A DNA stretch of 64,000 nt from Voacanga thouarsii (lineage: Eukaryota > Streptophyta > Magnoliopsida > Gentianales > Apocynaceae). The position numbers were made by a program, and so were the translations under genes. The stretch's first letter is position 1. Each line of letters starts with the position of its first letter. The notes under the pieces are model-generated. The model searched no databases. It was not told the DNA's origin and was given only the letters and a program-made list of their open reading frames with translations. Positions 49,135 through 60,846 of this stretch are shown piece after piece. The stretch lies in the NCBI GenBank assembly GCA_026120185.1, contig JANUWF010001937.1, positions 2,480,001 to 2,544,000 of the forward strand, given 5' to 3'.

Positions 49135-50559
49135 TACTTTGTTGTACACATTGTTGCAATTTGCTGCATTTTTTGTGTTGTTAATGGAATCTTGGATGAA
49201 AACGGAATTATATGAACTTACAAAAGGGTTGTGTAACCTTAAATGGCTTTGCATTGTCTTAAAAACCAAGAAATCTTTCCCTTTAAGCTGACCAACCTTG
49301 CTGTCCATATTTTCTGAAAAATGCTTTGATGAACAGGTTGTTTTGAGTGGTTTTAGACTAGACTTAGCACATACAAGGATTTTATTTTCTTTGAGAAGCT
49401 TTGAGAATGTGGACAATCATGAAAATCTATTGTTGATTAATTTTGAGAAAACTTTTAAGAAAACTCCTCTACAGTGCCATCAATGAATCTTGTTACTGCT
49501 GATATTTTAAACTCATTTTAGTGTTAATTCCAAATAAAAATTTGGATGAAATTTGGCTTTGTATAACTTCTTAAAATGTTATAATGAATTGGGGTGCATT
49601 GTGAAGTTTTAAAATGCAAGAAAACACCAATAAAAACTAGCTAACATTTCTTGCCCTGTTGCTATAAAAATTATGTTCGAATTTGAGAGAAGTTATTGGT
49701 CAAATATTGATGTTTGGGGATGTTTTTGGTAAATTCATGATTGGATATAGCTACTAAGGTGTTGTTGAAGAGTCTGTTTGAGTTGAATTATATTGTACAA
49801 CCTTGGATATGTGAATTACGTACTAAAACTACTTGAACTCTTAGGTTATCAAAGCTGGAATTTTTGTTTCTTTATGTGTAGTTGCTTTGAATGAATTCTT
49901 TTTGCTATGTTAGATAGTTTTGTATATTGAAGTTATTTGAAATGTTTGAAGTTTATCAAAGTTGGAATTTTGATTTCCTTATGTGTAGTTGCATGCTTTG
50001 AATGAATTCTTTTTGGTATGTTGGATAGTTTTGTATAAGAAGAAAGGGGCTACAACATGACGTGTTGTTTTGGGTTGAGGTTATTTGAAATGTTCGAATT
50101 ATACTTGGAGGTGGAGAAAAATGAGTTCTTTATGATTTAAGGCATGAATGCATAATGTTTACAAAATAATCCTTCAAACGCTTTTCTAGAATTGGTAATA
50201 ATTAAACTAAACTCTATTATATGTTATTCATAGAGGTTTACTATGAAATGAATACTTACTTTTACACCTACAAAAATGATTTCGAAATGTAAAATAATCA
50301 TGTTAATGACATTGGTCTTTGCCAACATAATATGCCCTTGAATTTCTAATTGATTCAGGTTATCTTAGATGCAATTTAAGGCCACTCCTATTAAAAGTAA
50401 ATATAAATTTTATCTTGTTGATTTTGATCTATTGGCTAATGCTATTTGATTGTCCTATTGCCCTTCATATGCAAGTTGCTTATGGCGTTCTGAAATATAT
50501 TAAGCAATCTTCAGGTCTTTAATGTGTGCGTTTTGTTTTTATATTGTAAGGGATGATTT
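49135..50559. other. Unassigned sequence right of CACTA-2
   Basis: No gene recognised. A direct duplication of about 95 bp (AAAGYTGGAATTTTGTTTCC, then TTTGAATGAATTCTTTTTG) lies at 49850-50035. Near 50455-50520 a short stretch reading HMQVAYGVLKYIKQSSGL resembles the start of a Copia RNase H region, but it is too short to define an element. Confidence 0.4.
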
Positions 50560-51284
50560 CTTGATGATGTATGCGAACAGAGAAAGGATTCCCAAGAGTC
50601 CCAAGAGGGAACATCAAAGACATGATGGTCATGACATAGTTGAAGATGATGACTAAATAGAAATTGTATTAATATCTCTGTAATTTTTTGTAGACCTTTT
50701 TTGGTACTGTATTTTGTTTCTAATGTTTTGTAATGTTACACATTTTATTAGGATTATTTTATTATTTTTATCTCTAAAATAGAATCGTATATTTTTTTTG
50801 CTAATTTTTGTCTCTATATTCTATCAAAGTAGAGTCAGAGTGGAGATGAAAAAATGGTCTCCAAGATAGTGACGAACAAAATAGTTTCCAATTTTTGTTT
50901 CTAAATAGAGGCAAAAGATAATTTGATTGGTCTAAAAAATTTGTCTTTAAATAGTGACAAAAAGTCCATCTCTATTCTAGAGACGAAATATTTTATATCC
51001 GTCCCTACATTAGAGATGGCTTAACGATGAAAATTTTGACTCTAATGAAGCGTTGACTTCTTTATTTGACCTAATAATTTAGAGAAGGACACCAATATTT
51101 TAGAGACAAATTATTTCTATCTCTAAATTTTAGCGACCAATATTTCTATTTGTCTCTAATTAGAGATGCCATGTTTAGTGACAAAAGCCAATTCATCTCC
51201 GTTTCGTCTCTAAATCCAATTTAGAGATGAAATTCAGCATTTAGAGACAATTTGTCCGTCTCTAAACAGCTATTTTCCTTGGTG
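50560..51284 (+). mobile_element. CACTA fragment 3 (3' end only)
   Basis: A short coding-like tail (ERIPKSPKREHQRHDGHDIV, then a stop near 50656) is followed by an A/T-rich 3' region and by many copies of TTTAGAGACGAA / GTCTCTAAAT motifs in both orientations (50770-51270). It ends TATTTTCCTTGGTG at 51284, whose complement CACCAAGGAAAAT resembles the CACCAAGAAAAAAT left terminus of CACTA-2. Its left terminus was not found. Confidence 0.6.
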
Positions 51285-51399
51285 TAAATCACTTATAATT
51301 CATATGAAACCCTAAGGCAAAATATGATCATACTAACATATGAATAATGTAATGCATGTCTTTATGATACTCAGGGTAATTCGAGGTGGGGTTTTACAA
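51285..51399 (-). mobile_element. 115-bp Gypsy LTR fragment
   Basis: On the minus strand, 51399 begins TGTAAAACCCCACCTCGAAT and stays alignable for about 100 bp with the LTR starting at 58677 (TGTAAAACCCTACCCTAAAT), including GGCATGCRTTRCAT and AGTATGAT-ATATTT. It is cut directly at the terminus of CACTA fragment 3. Confidence 0.7.
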
Positions 51400-51909
51400 A
51401 AATGTTATATTAAATTTAAACAATATCTATAAGTATCACAACAAAATAATAATGGCAATATAAACTTTCACGGAAGCTAATAAATTGTAATATAATTGAA
51501 AGTTATCAAAATTTATTACGACATTAATAAACATTTATGTAGATTTGAATTTGACCGTTGGCAAGCATTTATATAACATAACAAAATGTTATGTGAAGAG
51601 TTTTGGCTGATAGTTGTAAAATGTCATTACAAATTTTAGTTATTATGACACTTTAAAATGTTAACATAGGATTTTAATTTTGGCAGTTGCTCGACCCTAT
51701 TATAACATGACTAAATGTTGTAATAAGATGTCTTCTATAATGGTAATACATTTTGGTGTACTTAATATGACATTTCTTAACATCTTCAAGAACTATAGCA
51801 ACAGCGTTTTAGAGAACATTTCACATGAATGTCACAAACTACGAAATGTTATAATAGACACTTATTATAACATTTTCTCCTGTCATAACAAGCATAATTT
51901 CTAATAGTG
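51400..51909. mobile_element. Possible CACTA-like 3' terminal fragment
   Basis: Ends ATTTCTAATAGTG at 51909 (complement CACTATTAGAAAT, a common CACTA-type terminus). The 300 bp before it contain repeated AAATGTTATAA / TTATAACATTT motifs in both orientations. No coding region and no left terminus seen. Confidence 0.45.
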
Positions 51910-53024
51910 ATACTTACAACACATCATATTCTCCCTCTTTAACCCTACTTTAAGTCTAATATAACCACACACTTTTAATAATTTTTTTATTATATTTAAT
52001 TTTTCTCATATCAGACAAATTCTTTCCACTTACTTTAACCAAATGGATACAACATTGTGCACAAAATTGTGATCAACAAAATTTTATGTTTTCTTGTGGC
52101 CAATTTAAAATATGTCAATTTTGGGGACAAACCAGTTCGGTGGCACATATGGGTTCGTTTGACTGCTAAATTATTCAGACCGTCGTATAAATGTTTTAGA
52201 AACAGTTCATTTTCCAGTTCAATTGACCATTTCACAGTCTTGATGAGCCAGGTTGCTAAAGGGACCAATTAATCAAATACTGAATTAATTTATAATGCTT
52301 ATTATTTTTAAAGTAAAATTTTCTATATATAGAAAATTTCTGCCTACGCAAAGATGGGATATCCTCCATTTAGAATCTAAATTTTATTTTCATTTTATTT
52401 ACTCTACGCACAAGCAAACCTTTGGAGTTTGGATTATTGTCATAGTGATTGTAGCAAAGCTCACGATTTTTTTATTATATTTTTTATTAATTATATTATT
52501 TTATTTTTTGAAAAATTAAAAGAAAGTTAAGACGAAAGTTCTGCACATGTCCGCTATAAAGTTTATTACTTGGTGGCACATGGAACTTAGCCCATTAACA
52601 ATCAAATAATATGATTAGAGCAAGGGATTTCTCTTTTATTATTATTTTACAAACAGAACATTAAAAATTTCAATGAGGAAAAAGTTTAATAGTTAGATAG
52701 TCAAATGAATATAGGTCAATAAAAAATAAGCAAGTTTAAATAGGTTTGAATAAGATTTTTATTAGCTTTTATTCTAGCCTTCAAATGATTTACAACATAC
52801 ATTCTACTAAATAGAACTAAGTGATTTCAATTTATCATAAATATCTACAAGTTCTAATTTCATAAGATAAAGGGAATAACTATAAATATTATACCCAGAA
52901 AAATTTGAATCAGCAACTTTAAGTAAAATATGATACTTTCTAATAAGTTCTAAAGTACCTTTTAATTGCTCTTTCAACTTGCGTAAACAAAACATAATAT
53001 ATATCTATCTATCTATATATATAT

Positions 53025-53059
<35 letters not shown>

Positions 53060-53149
53060 AGGAGCTCCTGTAGCGACAAGTGGCATTATTACCTATTGAC
53101 CTTTGGCACTATAAATCTAATTGAAGATTATTTTTTAAAATAAAATGTA
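51910..53149. other. Unassigned, with a copy of the methyltransferase upstream repeat
   Basis: 52577-52690 matches, with divergence, sequence at 60866-60970 and 61017-61120 (shared: ATT-ACAATCA-ATAATATGAT-AGAG, then TTTTATT-TTATTTTACAAA-AGAA). A minus-strand open frame at 52035-52268 is not recognised. An (AT)n tract occupies about 53000-53060. No gene is supported. Confidence 0.45.
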
Positions 53150-53425
53150 GGGATTTTTTTTTAAAAAATAGAAATTTGAAGGGTTTCTTGAACACAGCAA
53201 CAGATCATGAATTCAGCGAACACAATGGCGAGGGGGTTGATTTTGGGAGAGGAAACTCCTCCGTCGCAGCAACAGATCGTTAACTACTAGGGAATTTTTT
53301 TTTTTTAAAACATAGAAATTTGAAGGGTTTCTTGAACAGAGCGATAGATCAGGACTTCAGAGAACACAATGGCGAGGGGGTTGATTTTGGGAGGGGAAAC
53401 TCCTCCGTTGCAGAAACAAATCATC
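53150..53425 (+). repeat. Tandem duplication of a 138-bp coding-like leader
   Basis: 53150-53287 and 53288-53425 are two copies of one sequence (AATTTGAAGGGTTTCTTGAA ... CACAATGGCGAGGGGGTTGA ... GAAACTCCTCCGT). Each has an ATG opening the peptide MARGLILGEETPP (MARGLILGGETPP in copy 2). Copy 1 stops after IVNY; copy 2 continues as IINHLLGGDATTHQLDYNN to about 53520. The product is not recognised. It looks like the first exon of a gene joined upstream of the GATL fragment. Confidence 0.7.
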
Positions 53426-53573
53426 AACCACCTTCTCGGAGGCGATGCAACCACCCATCAATTGGACTACAATAATCTTGAAAATATCCATGAAAGATCG
53501 AATGGAAGGAAGAACCATTTACACATATATTGAAGAGAATATCTGTGTCCAAGTGATTGATTCTTCTTCTATA

Positions 53574-54315
53574 ATGGTAAAATCCAGCGTGCTGCGCTGC
53601 GAAATGATTTCCGTATTTGTGTTAGTTTCTCTACTTCTATGTCTAGCATATTCGAGTCGATCAATTCCCAAATTGACGGGGGTTCTTGGATTCTTAGACT
53701 ATATTAGAGTACCGTACTATCAGAATGGAAAAAAGTGCAGGATTACAGTTCCGGATGCTTCACTGGGTACCTGCGATCCTTCACTTACTCATGTGGCCAT
53801 GACGCTAGATTCAGTGTATTTGAGAGGATCCATGGCTGCAGTGCATTCAATTCTCAAACACGCTTCTTGCCCGCAAAATATCTACTTTCACTTTGTCACC
53901 TCCTCAGTTTTTGCATTAGCGACCAGCCCTGACGAGTTGCGTGAAATATTAAGAGCTATATTCCCATATCTGGCTTTCAGACTTTATCCCTTTGCCGAAG
54001 AGCATGTCAAGAGCCTGATATCGTCTTCCATTCGTCAAGCTCTAGATAACCCATTAAACTATGCAAGAACCTATTTGGCTGATATCATTGAGCCGTGTGT
54101 AAAGCGGGGCATTTATCTGGATTCCGACATCGTCGTGGTCAATGACATACAGAAATTATGGTCCATAAAAGTGAGTGATTCTAAGGTAATTGGACCCCTT
54201 CAGAATTGTCATGCCAACTTTACCAAGTATTTCACCAGCTAGTTCTGGTCCGACCCAGAACTTCCGAAGATATTTGAAGGAAGGAAGCCAATTATATTCA
54301 ATAATTTGAAAAACA
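53574..54315 (+). pseudogene. GATL (galacturonosyltransferase-like, GT8) gene, 3' truncated
   Basis: The frame from ATG 53574 starts MVKSSVLRCEMISVFVLVSL, a signal-anchor-like hydrophobic segment, then PKLTGVLGFLDYIRVPYYQN, SLGTCDPSLTHVAMTLDS, SISSSIRQAL-type and NYARTYLADIIEPCVKRGIY, followed by LDSDIVVVND, the GT8 D-x-D metal/UDP-sugar site. GATL proteins are Golgi glycosyltransferases of pectin/xylan synthesis, about 350 residues and usually intronless. Here a TAG at 54240-54242 follows KYFTS. FWSDPELPKIFEGRKP is still recognisable beyond it, and homology then ends at about 54300. The C-terminal third is missing. An in-frame upstream extension to 53445 exists but is unlike the family. Confidence 0.85.
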
Positions 54316-55137
54316 TGAAGGTAAAGAATTTAGCAAAACCCTTCTTCTAATTTTCTATTTTTGTTTGTTTATGAGTGTAATTTGTAATGATTATTAGAGA
54401 TTTTATCTGTTATATGGGTATTTTGTTCTTTAATTTTAATGCAATCTGTATGCATGACTAAATTTTTGAACTTTAGAAGACAAGTTCAGTTTGGAGATTT
54501 TGATGTGTTTTTGCAGTTTATGCAAAGGCTGTCTCAAAAAGAGGAAAGAGCCAAAAAGGAAGAAAAGGAAGTAGTCAAACCTGACAGGAATTTCCCTCCT
54601 TCTAATGCAGTCAAGAAATGGTAACTTTATTCATATTTTAACTCTGGTTTTGGGGATTTTGGTTCTTTTATGTCAGGGTGTTGTCTGGGGTAAGATTTGC
54701 TCAATGGCGAAGCCAATTATATCCAATAATTTGAAAAATATGAAGGTAAAGAATTCAGCAAAACCCTTCTGCTAATTTTCTATTTTTGTTTGTTTATGAT
54801 TATAATTTGTAATGATTATTGGAGATGAAAACTGAATTTGATAAATTTATATGGGTATTTCTGTTCTTGAATTTTAATGCAATCTGTATGCATGACTAAA
54901 TTTTTTAACTTTAGAAGGTAAGCTCAGTTTGGAGATTTTGATGTGTTTTTCTAGTTGCAAAGGGCCTCTCAGAAAGAGGGAAAAGCCAAGAAGGAAGAAA
55001 AGGAAGTAGTCATACCTGACGGGAATTTCCCTCCTTCTAATGCGGCTAAGAAATGGTAACTTTATCCATATTTTGACTCTGATTTTGGGGATTTTAGTTC
55101 TTTGATGTCAGGGTGTTGTTTGGGGCAAGATTTGCTA
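54284..55137 (+). repeat. 425-bp tandem duplication with a lysine-rich exon-like segment
   Basis: Copy A 54284-54708 and copy B 54709 to about 55137 both begin GAAGCCAATTATAT and align throughout, apart from a small insertion near 54827 in copy B. Each contains, after a TTTAG acceptor-like site, a segment reading SQKEERAKKEEKEVVKPDRN then FPPSNAVKKW (copy B: SQKEGKAKKEEKEVVIPDGN, FPPSNAAKKW) followed by GTAACT, a possible donor. The protein is not recognised. The first 30 bp of each copy are the tail of the GATL fragment, so the duplication happened after the GATL joined this sequence. Confidence 0.85.
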
Positions 55138-55219
55138 TACTCTTTTCCTCTACTTTATGTGATCTTGAGTTAAACTTCTCTACAAGTTGTGGCAAATTTA
55201 CTTTATTAGATGCTTTCCT

Positions 55220-55732
55220 TCTACCTTGATAGGTAAAAGCTCCTGCAAACAAGTTCGAAGACCCAACTCATCAGCTGGTGTTGTTGAAGAAGGTAATACT
55301 ATGGATGAAGCAGAGGAAAGCCTTTCTGTTGCGGAAGATGACATGAAACTTTCCAAACAAGAAGAATTAGATGATGAAGTTGAAAAAACCAATCTTGGCA
55401 TTCTTATCTTTCTCTTTTATATGGATTTTGAATTGCCTATTTCCTTAACTATTTGGTAATCTTAGTTTGACACAGCACCAGCAGATATTCGTTTCCTAAC
55501 TGCTAACCAAACACGCCATTGCCACACCCATTACATCAAGTATCATAGGTCTTCCTTCCCCAAAACTATCTCCGGGAAACTAACTTTTTTCTTTTGCCCA
55601 GCCTTCCATCTATTATTGATCATTGATTGATTTACTTTTGGTTAAAGCAGATGCATAGTTGTAAAGGGCCATGGCGATCCTAAATGTCAAAAGTTTGCAA
55701 AGGATTATAGATCATTATGTCCTGGGGAATGG
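55220..55732 (+). pseudogene. COX6b (cytochrome c oxidase subunit VIb) fragment with introns
   Basis: Exon 55466-55548 reads DTAPADIRFLTANQTRHCHT then HYIKYHR; exon 55651-55732 reads CIVVKGHGDPKCQKFAKDYR then SLCPGEW. Joined, they keep the COX6b twin-cysteine pattern (C-x9-C and C-x10-C), which folds in the mitochondrial intermembrane space. An upstream acidic stretch (VVEEGNTMDEAEESLSVAED, about 55270-55400) resembles the acidic N-terminus of the long plant isoform. Both introns have GT-AG borders. The final exon (WNEQRE...FPGPL type) was not found by 56200, so this copy is probably partial. The reading before 55466 has stops near 55459. Confidence 0.8.
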
Positions 55733-56089
55733 GTAGAACTTACTCTCCTTCATAATTTTCTTTCTTTTCCCTTAATTTCCGCCTTAACTTTCTATCAAGT
55801 TCTTGAAATTAGAAGCATTTTAAATACGTGTGAATTTCTACTCAGATTGTAATAGCATGAGATGAGTATTGAAATTCAGATTGAGTTTTCGTATTGGAAA
55901 TCTGAAATGGGTTTTTGTTGATTTTTGTCTCTTTGATTTGTTGGCTATATTTGTCTACCAGTCTTGGTCCAAATAAAATAGCACGTGAATTTTCTTCTTT
56001 ATTTTCTTCTATCGGTGGTTGGACGCTAAGTATGTTGTAGGAAAAGGTCAACAATAGGTGGACTTTGCATAATGTTTATCTAATCCTCT

Positions 56090-57480
56090 TGCAGATTTGG
56101 CCTTGGAGGGGTTGGCCCTTGAATGGGCAAAGTGCAAAGGCCGCATAGGCAGAGCTGAATATTTATGGCATCGTTTCGTGATCCACCTCGGGTGCTCCTT
56201 TTCTTTTATCTATGCATTTGTTGAACAAACAGTAATATCATTGCCTAAAGGACTTAAAAACCCTCCCTAAATCTTTTACTATTAAATAAAATTTACAAAT
56301 ATAATGAAACATATTTAAGATGAAATTTTATTTTAATTATTTTGGAATAAGATTACTAAAAATGTGTGCATGTGAAAATTTTGGAACCGATGACAAAGAC
56401 GGTGGAGGTGAACAAATGTGTGCATTTGATTGTGAGCTTTGACTGAACAAAGGATGTGTCTTTGATGTTACTATTGATGTTAAAAGGGCTTTGGCTGATC
56501 AAAGGCTATTGATGTGTTATGGGGTGTGTTGTAATATGTGATTTTCCCCCCTTACTTTTTGTGTTTGTTGATATGATATGTTAGGAAAGTATGGATTTTA
56601 AGAGTGAATTGCTAAATCAATATTTTGAACACCTATGCCTTTGGATAAATGAAGAATAAATAGAAAAATTCTTCAAGGCTCAAGGGTTTCTTTCTGCATG
56701 CTTTGGAGGTAAGGAAAACTTTCTGGTGCAAGATGTGCCAAAATCTATTTTATGGGGCTCACTGGTCTAACTATAGCCATATGTAGAGCAAGAACAGGAA
56801 GAAGATAGTGTTGATAGTGATGAGGAGAGACAAAAGAAGAAGAAACGGAAGAAAAAGTAGTTTTTTTATTTAATGTTTTTACCGAATTTCTTCCTAGGTA
56901 ATTGAGGTTTATACTTCAACAAATGGATTTGCTTGAATTTTGATGAAAATTGTTCAATTTTTGTCATTGGTGAGAGGTTTGTTGAATATCAATTTTCGTT
57001 GTACTTCTTTATATAAAGTTATTAGTGCGTTGGAGAAGCATTTGTGTATTTGTCTTTGAGAGAAGTAAAAAATTGGATTGTTTTGTTATGCATACTTACA
57101 TATAATGACACTTTAACATGGCAGATTCTAATGTGTTCAGTTGAAACCTTTGCTTTCTGCAGAAAAAACAACAGAAAAAATGGGAAGTAATAGGGTGGCA
57201 GCTGCTCAAATGAGTTTTAGATATGAAAATGATCAAAGATGCAATTTGATAAATAATGCACAACTGGTACATGTGCTCAGACCTTTCTCCATTAGTTATG
57301 TGCTTCATTTTCTTGAACAGATTCTGAATTTGCCACTTCCTCACAAGGTAGACATAATGACAGGTGCTGCACCACCCCCTCCGAAGATCATTTTCCAGAT
57401 TGAGAAGCTGGCCTTCAGAAGTTTTTAAGACTTGCCAAAAGCATTGACAAGCAAGGTTCAGAAGTTTATCATTAGGGACA
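56090..57480 (+). other. Unrecognised exon-like fragments
   Basis: Three coding-like stretches lie on the plus strand: 56096-56230 (ALEWAKCKGRIGRAEYLWHR); 56671-56860 (FLSACFGGKENFLVQDVPKS, then EQEQEEDSVDSDEERQKKKK and a TAG); and 57141-57428 (MGSNRVAAAQMSFRYENDQR ... LPLPHKVDIMTGAAPPPPKI, then a TAA). I do not recognise any of them. They share orientation with the GATL and COX6b fragments and may belong to the same captured assembly, or to one decayed gene. Confidence 0.4.
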
Positions 57481-58676
57481 AAGCAAAGGCTTTGGGTAGC
57501 CTTTTTTAAACAAAAAGACCAAATGGTATCCCTCATGTTTTGTTCTTTGTAACCACAATCTAAAAAAATTCTTGCCTATCCCATCAATATTTTGTCATGA
57601 ATTATATTGTCAATACTCAAGAAATCTTGCAAAATCTTGAGTTGCTGGGTTTGAAAGCAACTTATATTGTTAATGGATGTTACAACCATTATGAAGTCTA
57701 TATAATATAAAAAAAAATGAGTGATAACATTTTTCAGATTTAATGTGATGTAAAAATGAGGGATAAGATTTTTCAAATTTAATGCAATGTTTCGAATATG
57801 CATTAGCAGAGTATCATTTGCAGTAGTATTGTTCTTCCTTTGGCCTTATTTTTTCATTTAGACTTACAATAAAGAATCTCAAACTATTCAATGTAATACC
57901 ATTAGTGATGTAGCTCTATTTACTATGTGTACATAATATTGGTGGTTTATTTCTTATTATTATTTTGGCTTTCTAAAACTTCCAATTGAGGATAAAGATC
58001 TCATACGTATTGCTTGACTTTCATGATTGCTTTGTTATGCCAGTTTCAAATTCATATTGCTCAAACCATTTAACTAGAATTTGATGAACCATATAGATTT
58101 TGTAAAACGTTATTTTAGTAGCTGAAAGTGAAATATTCACTCTACTTTAGCTCAAGCTTAGGGAATTTATATATAGGGGAGAATGATGAATAAACATTTT
58201 TGTAGAACAATTATAAAATCATAAGAATGAAAAAAGTTTACAAACTTTAAAAGTACTACCTGCAAAGCTTTAAATTGCAAAAGAGAAGGTTACAGGACTC
58301 TGCTTCTTCAATATTCTACTGTTAAAAAAAGAAAATAGAATGCAGTGACATTCAGTTGCATACTGTTGTCCAATTGTTGTACCGAAAAAACTAAGTTGCA
58401 TACTGTTGTCCAATTTTTATACTGAAAAAACCAATTGATAAAATTAGGAGAATAAGAAGAATAAGAAAACTACTAAAACTATTCTATGTACCACACGGGC
58501 ATCAACCTAGTATGTAAAGAAAACATATGAACTAATATATAAGAAAAGCTATGCTACATACACATAAATAAACAAAAATAATACAAAAAGAAAGGCCACA
58601 AGATAGATACGAAACAAAACACTAAATAGTACACAAAAAGAAAAGTTAGGATATGGTAATAAATTGGAAGGGTATG
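57481..58676. other. Unassigned A/T-rich sequence
   Basis: No gene recognised. Short local duplications lie near 57570-57800 (AATTTAATGYRATGT...) and near 58355-58435 (GTTGCATACTGTTGTCCAAT twice). Confidence 0.4.
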
Positions 58677-60440
58677 TGTAAAACCCTACCCTAAATTACC
58701 CTAGGTAGTATGAAGGCATGCGTTGCATCATTTATATGACAGTATGATTATATTTGATCTTATGATTTTATGTGTGTTATGGATCTAAGTTGCCTTAATT
58801 AACTTGCATGTAATATTTGAGTATATGTTGGGTTATCTTGTTATTTAATTTTTATTTTAGAGGGAACTTGAGGAAAGTGTTTTGGAACATGGAGATTTTT
58901 GTATGTTAGATTAGGTCACAAGAGTTTTGTCGGTTTAATGGTTGGAGAGTTGGGATTTTAATGATTAATTAAGGGTTTGAATGCTAATTCTTGTGTAGAC
59001 ATCCTTTTATTTCCTTTTTCTTTTCTCCTTGGTCATCAGACTCATGGCCTATCTGCCATTTGCATTTTTGGAATTCCATGATTTGGGGACGAAATTATTT
59101 AAAGATGATTACATTCCAAATTTATCTCATCCTTTGGAATAATTCCATTTCCTTATTTTCTCCAAAACTCCATGTCTTACATGCTTTATTTTAGCAATTA
59201 AATTATATTTATTTCCATTCTTACATAGGATAATGTTCTTAGAACTATTTAGAGACTCCTTTACGTTAAAGCTACCTTAGCCGTCACTTTCCTTAGGAGG
59301 GAAGAATATTCTCTCAAGGTTTAATTCTAGTATCCCCGCTAAGTAATCTATCTTTTATCGTTCTAGCTTTCATATTTATCTTCCTCATAATAGTAACTAG
59401 CTTAATCACTACAATTTATTCCGTCTTGAATTCGAATGGCATAATTCCCAAATTTCTCTTCTATTGCATTCTATTATCCTTTTATGCATAAACCTTCCAT
59501 CTTCTTTCTCCTTTTTTTTTTATAGTAACCGGCCACCTATATTTCCCTATCACCTTAATTTCCTCTCCTCAAGATGGTAAGTTGAGTTCCCTCCAAGTTA
59601 GTTACACCTTCCTCTTTCACTCCAAAGTTTGAATTCATATTCTAAAATTCCCTTCCTTATGAAACACCGAAATTCAGCCAAGAACAAGGTGATTGCCCTT
59701 GCTTTCGGCCAAAGCAATTTACCAAACAACTTTCCTCTTCATTACTTGGCTTGGCTGAAATAGGGAAGTGAATCAAGAAGGGAAGTTCCCATTGATTTGG
59801 TAAAAACAATAATTAGGAGAGGAAGGAGAATCCTACACAGTGGGCCGATCACCTACTTTACTATGATGCAGGGTTCCATAATGGTTGGTCATGATGCAGG
59901 GTTTCATGACTTCTTCAGTTTATGTTTAATGTGTTGTAATTACCTTTGGAGTGGTTTTGACTTTGCGGCTTTACAAATTTTGAACTCTTGAATTCAATTA
60001 GACTAATTTGTGAAATAATGAAAATGAAACCACTCAATATTTGCTTTGATTAGTGACTTGCAAATATTTTACTTCTAATGCCTTTACAAATTGCATCATG
60101 AAATACTACAAATTCTCTATGTGCACACACAGGACTTGTAGAGAATTTACTTCTTACACTATTTTTATGTCATGTTTCAAGAAATAGTAGATCTAATGTG
60201 GGGAACTATTAGAGATAAGAAAAATTGATTATACTTAGTTACTTTTATTTGGAGATGTTGATTTTGATTTGTATACTTCTGAGTTTCTTTATGAAACTTT
60301 TGTAATAGATTCAAATAGTTGTAATTTAAATTTGAATTTATTTTCCTATTTCACTTTTATCTAGTTATAAATACTTTTGGTCCTAATAATAGAACGACAT
60401 CCTCGATCCTCTTCACGTCACAGTCTAGCAGGGTGTTACA
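58677..60440 (+). mobile_element. Gypsy-type solo LTR, about 1.76 kb
   Basis: Starts TGTAAAACCCTACCC and ends GCAGGGTGTTACA. Flanks are GTATG on the left and GTGTA on the right, similar but not identical. The first 100 bp match the fragment at 51285-51399. No gag or pol. It lies less than 1.2 kb upstream of the methyltransferase start codon. Confidence 0.65.
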
Positions 60441-60455
60441 GTGTACCTTTTTGGA

Positions 60456-60725
60456 ACAAAAGCAAAAACAAGTTACAGGGTTTGGAGCAAAGGTTGGGGG
60501 CTATGGACAAAATATGTCACAAAGATGACAAAATGTAAAGCAAAAGCAAAAACAAGTTATCCCAAGGTTGGAGCAAAGTTGAGGGCTAAAGATAAAATGT
60601 GCCATAAAGATGGGGGGAAAAAATTGTAAAGCAAAAGCAAAAACAATTAGTTACGGTGGTTGGAGCAAAGATTGGGGCCTAAAGAAAAAATGTGTCGTAA
60701 AGATGACCAAAAATGTAAAAGATGA
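60456..60725 (+). repeat. Three tandem copies of an 84-91-bp unit
   Basis: CAAAAGCAAAAACAAGTTA or a close variant begins copies at about 60457, 60541 and 60632. Each continues GGTTGGAGCAAAGRTTGGGG and AAAATGTGTCAYAAAGATGA. It sits between the solo LTR and the methyltransferase gene. Confidence 0.85.
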
Positions 60726-60846
60726 CAAGAAAGTTACGTCAGCACAAAATTGGAGAAAGATATTTCTACGGCGAAATTTGAAAAAGGAGACAAAATGTGT
60801 AAGATGCAAGACAAACGGCGTATCCCCACTTTTTTTGTTTTTAAAT

